From Methanospirillum hungatei JF-1 (GTDB taxonomy: Archaea; Halobacteriota; Methanomicrobia; Methanomicrobiales; Methanospirillaceae): DNA of 64,000 nt. The stretch covers positions 1,772,936 through 1,836,935 of the forward strand of contig NC_007796.1 of NCBI RefSeq assembly GCF_000013445.1. The letters are read 5' to 3'. The notes beneath the pieces were generated by a model. The model searched no databases. It saw only the letters and a list, made by a program, of their open reading frames with translations, and was not told where the DNA came from. Of this stretch, positions 60,220 through 64,000 are shown in pieces (the stretch's first letter is position 1; each line of letters opens with the position of its first letter). A program made the position numbers and the translations under genes.

Positions 60220-60942
60220 TTATGGCCATCCAAAACCCAGATAGTCCTCGCGGCGCACGGTTACCGGAACAAACGTTCCCTGGAACCAGACATTCACTAC
60301 CACAGGTGCACCCTTTCGAAACTCCTGTATCCGGCGGTCATACCCTGCCCTGATATGCCGGGTATTCTTCTGCTCGAAGAGAGCCCGGACTGCCCTGTAA
60401 AACCCGATCATCTGTGCCAGATAGGCCTTCTCATAGGCGATGGTCTCCCTGGCAAAAGTCAGAGCATCATCCTCTGATATCGGACAATGGTACTCACCAT
60501 GCTCATTCAGACCGCTGATTTGTCTGAACTCCAGGTTCTTCCTTCGGTCTGGTTCCCGGTGAAGCATATACGGATAAATCCTGCAGATAGTAAAGCGCTC
60601 ATCATATATCCTGCACCGGGTATCAGTGAGAAAGATACAGGACCCGTCTTCCCGTACCCTGAGGGCATAGCCGGATACGTAAAAATTCCCTTCTTCATCG
60701 GCCAGCTCAAATTCAGGTGCCGGTATCAGGAGGGAGGGATTCATGGCCATGACCCGCTCTGCATCGGCATCCAGTAAAAATACATGACAGTTAAATTCCG
60801 TCGTACAGCATCTGCCACACAAAAGACAGGAAAATCCAACATCGCTGATAATGTCTGCCAGATCCTGCTCATGCCATTTCAGAAGAAGATCCTGCTCGAC
60901 CATGAGACCGGAGAGTTCCCGATCGATATAGGAATCAGACAT
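60220..60942 (-). CDS. YkgJ family cysteine-cluster protein
   Basis: A 240-residue CxxCxxCC protein. The cluster is FSCLLCGRCC near residue 35, then FLTDTRCRIYDERFTICRIY. It is a longer paralogue of the protein at 38966-39505 and shares C-x(7)-Y-x-x-R-x-x-x-C. Its function is unknown; metal binding is likely. It is on the same strand as the ECF operon but 201 bases away from it. Confidence 0.87.
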   Translation of the reverse strand: MSDSYIDRELSGLMVEQDLLLKWHEQDLADIISDVGFSCLLCGRCCTTEFNCHVFLLDADAERVMAMNPSLLIPAPEFELADEEGNFYVSGYALRVREDGSCIFLTDTRCRIYDERFTICRIYPYMLHREPDRRKNLEFRQISGLNEHGEYHCPISEDDALTFARETIAYEKAYLAQMIGFYRAVRALFEQKNTRHIRAGYDRRIQEFRKGAPVVVNVWFQGTFVPVTVRREDYLGFGWP

Positions 60943-61010
60943 TTCTCAGTACTCAGCCATTCTGATGCATAGTAGTGACGATGACCAATCACCTTTGTAC
61001 CCTTGGCGAA

Positions 61011-61018
61011 TCTATAAG
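61011..61018 (+). promoter_or_regulatory. TATA box of the polyphosphate:AMP phosphotransferase gene
   Basis: TCTATAAG lies about 30 bases before the ATG at 61045 with no ribosome site between. The transcript is probably leaderless or nearly so. Confidence 0.45.
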
Positions 61019-61044
61019 AGCCAGATTCACTAATCAGAAATTAC

Positions 61045-62541
61045 ATGCTTGAAGCCTTTGACCTTGCCGGAAGGATACCAAAGGGACAATACTCATCGAT
61101 CGTCGAACCCCTGGAAGCACGGACTGCAGAACTGCAGCGGGAAGTAAGAAAACGGGGGAAATCGGTCATCATAGTGATGGAGGGGTGGCGGGGATCAGGA
61201 ATTACGCGGATAATCAACCTGTTACAGCCGGTCCTTGACCCCCGTGGAACCCGTATTCACCCAATCGCCGAACCGAATGACATCGAACGTGATCATGATA
61301 TGTTCTGGCGGTTCTGGTCACGGCTTCCGTCATATGGTCAGACCGCCATCTTTGACCGGTCCTGGTATACCTCAACCATCGTCGAGCGGTATGAATCTGA
61401 CCGGATGGATGAGATCCCCGGATCATGTATTGAAGATATCAATAATTTTGAAGCCCAGATTATCAGTGATGGAAATCTCATTCTGAAATTTTTCCTCCAT
61501 ATCAGTAAGGAAGAGCAGAAAAGGCGTCTTAATGTCATTAAAGACAGTCCCTTCACCATGCAGGCCAGATATCTTCGCAGAAAAGAAGGCATCTACGTTT
61601 TAAATCGTGACTTTTTCATGATTGACCGGATGCTGATGAAGACAGACATGCCGGCATCACCCTGGACCATAGTTGAAGCAGAGTCGATGAAGTATGGGTA
61701 TGTAAGAGTTTTGCAGACCTTTAATTCGGCAGTGGAATGCTGGCTAACTGAAAAAGAAGGAGGAAAGAAAGAGCTGGGTCAGACCTACCTTATTAAAACG
61801 ATGGCAGAGACCGAAGAATCGTCGATTCTGAAAAAAACTGATCTGACAAAGAGCTATACTCGTCCTGAGTATAAACCGATCCTTCAGAATCTTCAGGAAG
61901 AACTGCGTAATCTTCAGGTTGAGATATATAATCACAAAATTCCGGTTGCTATTGTGTTCGAGGGATGGGATGCTGCAGGAAAAGGAGGCTGCATTATCCG
62001 GCTTGCAGAGTCATTTAATCCCAGGGGATATATTGTAGAGCCCATCGGTCCCCCAAATGACTGGGAAAAGATGCATCATTACCTGTGGAGGTTTTATACA
62101 CGGTTCCCAAGGAAAGGTCATATCACCATCTTTGATCGGAGCTGGTACGGCCGGGTACTGGTGGAGCGGGTTGAGGGATTCTGTTCTGAGTCCGAATGGC
62201 AGCGGGCATACCATGAAATAAATGTCATGGAGGATGAACTTACCAGAGAAGGAACTATCCTCATAAAATTCTGGCTGCATATTGACAAAGATGAACAACT
62301 CAGGCGATTTGAGGAACGTCAGAATACCCCGGAGAAAAACTGGAAAATAACTGAAGAAGACTGGAGAAACCGGGAAAAATGGGACCAGTATGAACGTGCA
62401 GTAAATGCCATGATCCGTCGGACAACAACCATACAGGCCCCTTGGACGATAATTCCTGCAAACAATAAGTATTATGCACGAATAGCAGTTCTGGAAACCG
62501 TCCGATCGGCTATGCAGAAACGATTAAAAGAGATGAAATAA
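61045..62541 (+). CDS. pap: Polyphosphate:AMP phosphotransferase (two PPK2 domains)
   Basis: A 498-residue PPK2 class II enzyme made of two PPK2 domains. Domain 2 has the full Walker A VFEGWDAAGKGGCIIRLAE (near 305) and the lid RSWYGRVLVERVEGF. Domain 1 has VMEGWRGSGITRIINLL, where the normal A-x-x-K is lost, and RSWYTSTIVERYES. In characterised PAPs only the C-terminal domain is catalytic, as the sequence suggests here. It converts AMP to ADP with polyphosphate. Confidence 0.92.
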   Translation: MLEAFDLAGRIPKGQYSSIVEPLEARTAELQREVRKRGKSVIIVMEGWRGSGITRIINLLQPVLDPRGTRIHPIAEPNDIERDHDMFWRFWSRLPSYGQTAIFDRSWYTSTIVERYESDRMDEIPGSCIEDINNFEAQIISDGNLILKFFLHISKEEQKRRLNVIKDSPFTMQARYLRRKEGIYVLNRDFFMIDRMLMKTDMPASPWTIVEAESMKYGYVRVLQTFNSAVECWLTEKEGGKKELGQTYLIKTMAETEESSILKKTDLTKSYTRPEYKPILQNLQEELRNLQVEIYNHKIPVAIVFEGWDAAGKGGCIIRLAESFNPRGYIVEPIGPPNDWEKMHHYLWRFYTRFPRKGHITIFDRSWYGRVLVERVEGFCSESEWQRAYHEINVMEDELTREGTILIKFWLHIDKDEQLRRFEERQNTPEKNWKITEEDWRNREKWDQYERAVNAMIRRTTTIQAPWTIIPANNKYYARIAVLETVRSAMQKRLKEMK

Positions 62542-62553
62542 TATCCGGCCTCT

Positions 62554-63189
62554 TTAAGAACCGGAAAATAATTTATTTTTAAGTTCTTCACACCGGGCCT
62601 TATGGGTTTCAAACCGGTGGACGAATTCATGCAATTCCGGAATCTCAAGATCAGTCTCAATAGTCCCGTCCCGCTGAATCGGGTATATTCTTCCCAGAAT
62701 CTCAATAAGGCGCTGCTCTACCTGCACCCGTTTTAAGAGTTCCCCATACTCGTCAACATCTGCAGGACTACCGCCATTCTGCAGGGCACGCTCCTTTTCA
62801 CGATTTATCTCGGCATTCCTTGCTCCGACTCCGTCGATCGATCTGATAAGGTCTGGAAGGCGTACAGGTTTTATAAGGTAATCATCAATCTGGTCACCAT
62901 ACCGGAGGACATCCTTTATTGTCAGGCTTTTCCCGGTCTGCATAATAATCGGAACAGTCCGTGCCTGCTCATGTTCCTTGATATGCAGAAGGGTCTCCCA
63001 CCCGTCCATCGGCTTCATCATGACATCGAGGATGATGATATCAGGCACATCCTCATAGACCATAGTAATGGCTTCCTGCCCACTCAGTGCACCACGGGCA
63101 TCAAACCCCTGTTGCTTTAAGGTTTCGACAAAGGCCATCTTGAGGAGGGCTTCGTCATCAACATACAGGACTTTCAGTCTTTTCCCCAC
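62554..63189 (-). CDS. Response regulator, REC plus helical C-terminus
   Basis: A 211-residue response regulator. REC covers about 5-120: DDE near the start, IIILDVMMKPMDGWETLL with the phospho-Asp, and LIKPVRLPD with the conserved Lys. The last 90 residues are helical and charged. It matches the protein at 27290-27934 in layout and in D-x-MM-x-P-x-DGW. It lies 12 bases from the convergent PAP gene's stop. Confidence 0.9.
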   Translation of the reverse strand: MGKRLKVLYVDDEALLKMAFVETLKQQGFDARGALSGQEAITMVYEDVPDIIILDVMMKPMDGWETLLHIKEHEQARTVPIIMQTGKSLTIKDVLRYGDQIDDYLIKPVRLPDLIRSIDGVGARNAEINREKERALQNGGSPADVDEYGELLKRVQVEQRLIEILGRIYPIQRDGTIETDLEIPELHEFVHRFETHKARCEELKNKLFSGS

Positions 63190-63262
63190 AATCGTTCACC
63201 ACCCCTGGGACCTGATACGGTTCACCGCACCCCGGTATTATTGTAGACAGTATTGTCCGCGA

Positions 63263-64000
63263 TCATGATATCAGTTTTTTCTCATCAACATCGGTGAGTC
63301 CCACACCCTGATCAGGGTTGACATCCTCCTTCATGATGGCACGGGTCTCATCCTCAATGGACTTGACAACTTCCATGATCCGCTCTGCAGTGGGAATATC
63401 TCCCAGAAGACTCTCGTCTAGCGGAACATCATACACCTCCTTGTCATCCATGGATTCAGTCGCACCCAGATACTTCGCTCCCTGCTTAATGAGACTTGAT
63501 ATCTCGAAGGGGAAGATGATCTTGGTTGCCTGGCCGTTTGCCATCGTTTTTAATGCATCAAAGGAAAGGACCGTAATTGCACGCTTATCAAGAGACCTGG
63601 ACCCGAGTGCCAGTATCCGCAGACCCTGTGACTCTCCCTGTGCACGCAGGATCTGTGACAGCCGTTCTCCTTCAGCTTTCAGGATCTTACTCTGCCGTTC
63701 TCCTTCAGCCTCCAGGATCATACTCTTCTTCAGACCTTCAGCCTTCAGGATAGCAGAGCGTTTTTCTCCATCCGCACGAAGAATTGCAGCTCTCCGCTCC
63801 CGTTCTGCTGCGGTCTGTTCAGTCATGGCCTGTTTGACCGTCCCAACCGGATCAACTTCCTTGATCTCAACACGTTCAACTTTCACACCCCACTGATCAG
63901 TCTCACGGTCAAGAATGTCACGAAGTCTCGTATTGATGCTTTCACGGTTGTAGAGCACTTCATCAAGCTCCATGTCACCAATAATGCCACGAAGACTTGT
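63263..64000 (-). CDS. SPFH/band-7 (stomatin-like) protein, cut by window edge
   Basis: The C-terminal 245 residues of a stomatin/prohibitin-type protein, with the frame open to 64000. SLRGIIGDMELDEVLYNRES then DQWGVKVERVEIKEVDPV is the SPFH core. A long charged repeat follows (RADGEKRSAILKAEGLKKSM, ILEAEGERQSKILKAEGERL), the oligomerising coiled coil. The start, including the usual membrane anchor, is beyond the window. Family members form membrane-microdomain scaffolds and often sit next to an NfeD protein. Confidence 0.93.
   Translation of the reverse strand, partial: TSLRGIIGDMELDEVLYNRESINTRLRDILDRETDQWGVKVERVEIKEVDPVGTVKQAMTEQTAAERERRAAILRADGEKRSAILKAEGLKKSMILEAEGERQSKILKAEGERLSQILRAQGESQGLRILALGSRSLDKRAITVLSFDALKTMANGQATKIIFPFEISSLIKQGAKYLGATESMDDKEVYDVPLDESLLGDIPTAERIMEVVKSIEDETRAIMKEDVNPDQGVGLTDVDEKKLIS

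Noticed and set aside
1-64000. tRNA or rRNA genes, CRISPR arrays, insertion sequences
   Set aside because: Reading intergenic regions on both strands gave no cloverleaf with a T-arm, no regularly spaced repeats and no transposase-like frame.

Overview
The window looks like chromosome of a methanogenic archaeon of the order Methanomicrobiales, most likely a Methanospirillum (close to M. hungatei). The reasons are archaeal information genes (EF-1A, S10, L7Ae, S28e, L24e), a tubulin-like CetZ, archaeal CobT/CobS, an FprA-type F420H2 oxidase, methanogen-restricted families (DUF2115, DUF99, NreA) and archaeal TATA-type promoters. No tRNA, rRNA, CRISPR array, insertion sequence or integrase is visible. 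Both ends cut a gene: an HxlR regulator on the left and a band-7/SPFH protein on the right.

Layout. 0-9.6 kb: small redox, hydrolase and envelope genes, including a ferredoxin-nitroreductase fusion, two predicted lipoproteins, an M50-like membrane protease, a cupin-GNAT fusion, and a convergent pair made of a TIGR04255-like protein and a PD-(D/E)XK nuclease-like protein. 9.6-22.2 kb: a V4R regulator divergent from fprA, a secreted transglutaminase, MarC, a radical SAM/SPASM peptide-modifying enzyme, a CoA-transferase, AlkD, a 7TM histidine kinase and an endonuclease-dU homologue. 22.4-28.3 kb: two cyanobacterial-style RRM proteins flank a lipase, DUF2115, MscS, a CMD-like protein translationally coupled to NreA, and a response regulator. 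28.5-33.1 kb: a block of secreted, lipid-anchored or membrane proteins around a two-domain DUF4430 protein. 33.15-34.15 kb: the longest gene-free stretch. It holds a GC-rich segment with nested long-range complementarity that I read as an unidentified structured RNA.

34.1-44.1 kb is housekeeping: NudC, a methyltransferase/ATP-pyrophosphatase/glutamine-amidotransferase operon, TraB, a YkgJ protein, the GMP synthase amidotransferase subunit, CobT divergent from CobS, and tuf-rpsJ. 44.3-53.6 kb is envelope and cytoskeleton: Agl23-like TIGR03663, cetZ followed at once by a single-pass membrane protein with a cytoplasmic tail, then a four-gene glycan cassette ending in a DUF2298 protein. 53.7-55.0 kb is rpl7ae-rps28e-rpl24e-ndk with a box C/D-like motif just before the rpl7ae Shine-Dalgarno. 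55-64 kb has two TPR lipoproteins, two response regulators, a complete ECF transporter operon with a structured leader, a second YkgJ protein, a polyphosphate:AMP phosphotransferase and the SPFH protein.

The strongest leads for something undescribed are the CetZ/tail-anchored partner operon, the structured RNA near 33.7-34.0 kb, the structured ECF leader near 60.1 kb, the DUF4430 surface cluster, and the MTase/Dph6-like/GATase operon. All assignments come from reading the sequence; no database search was run.
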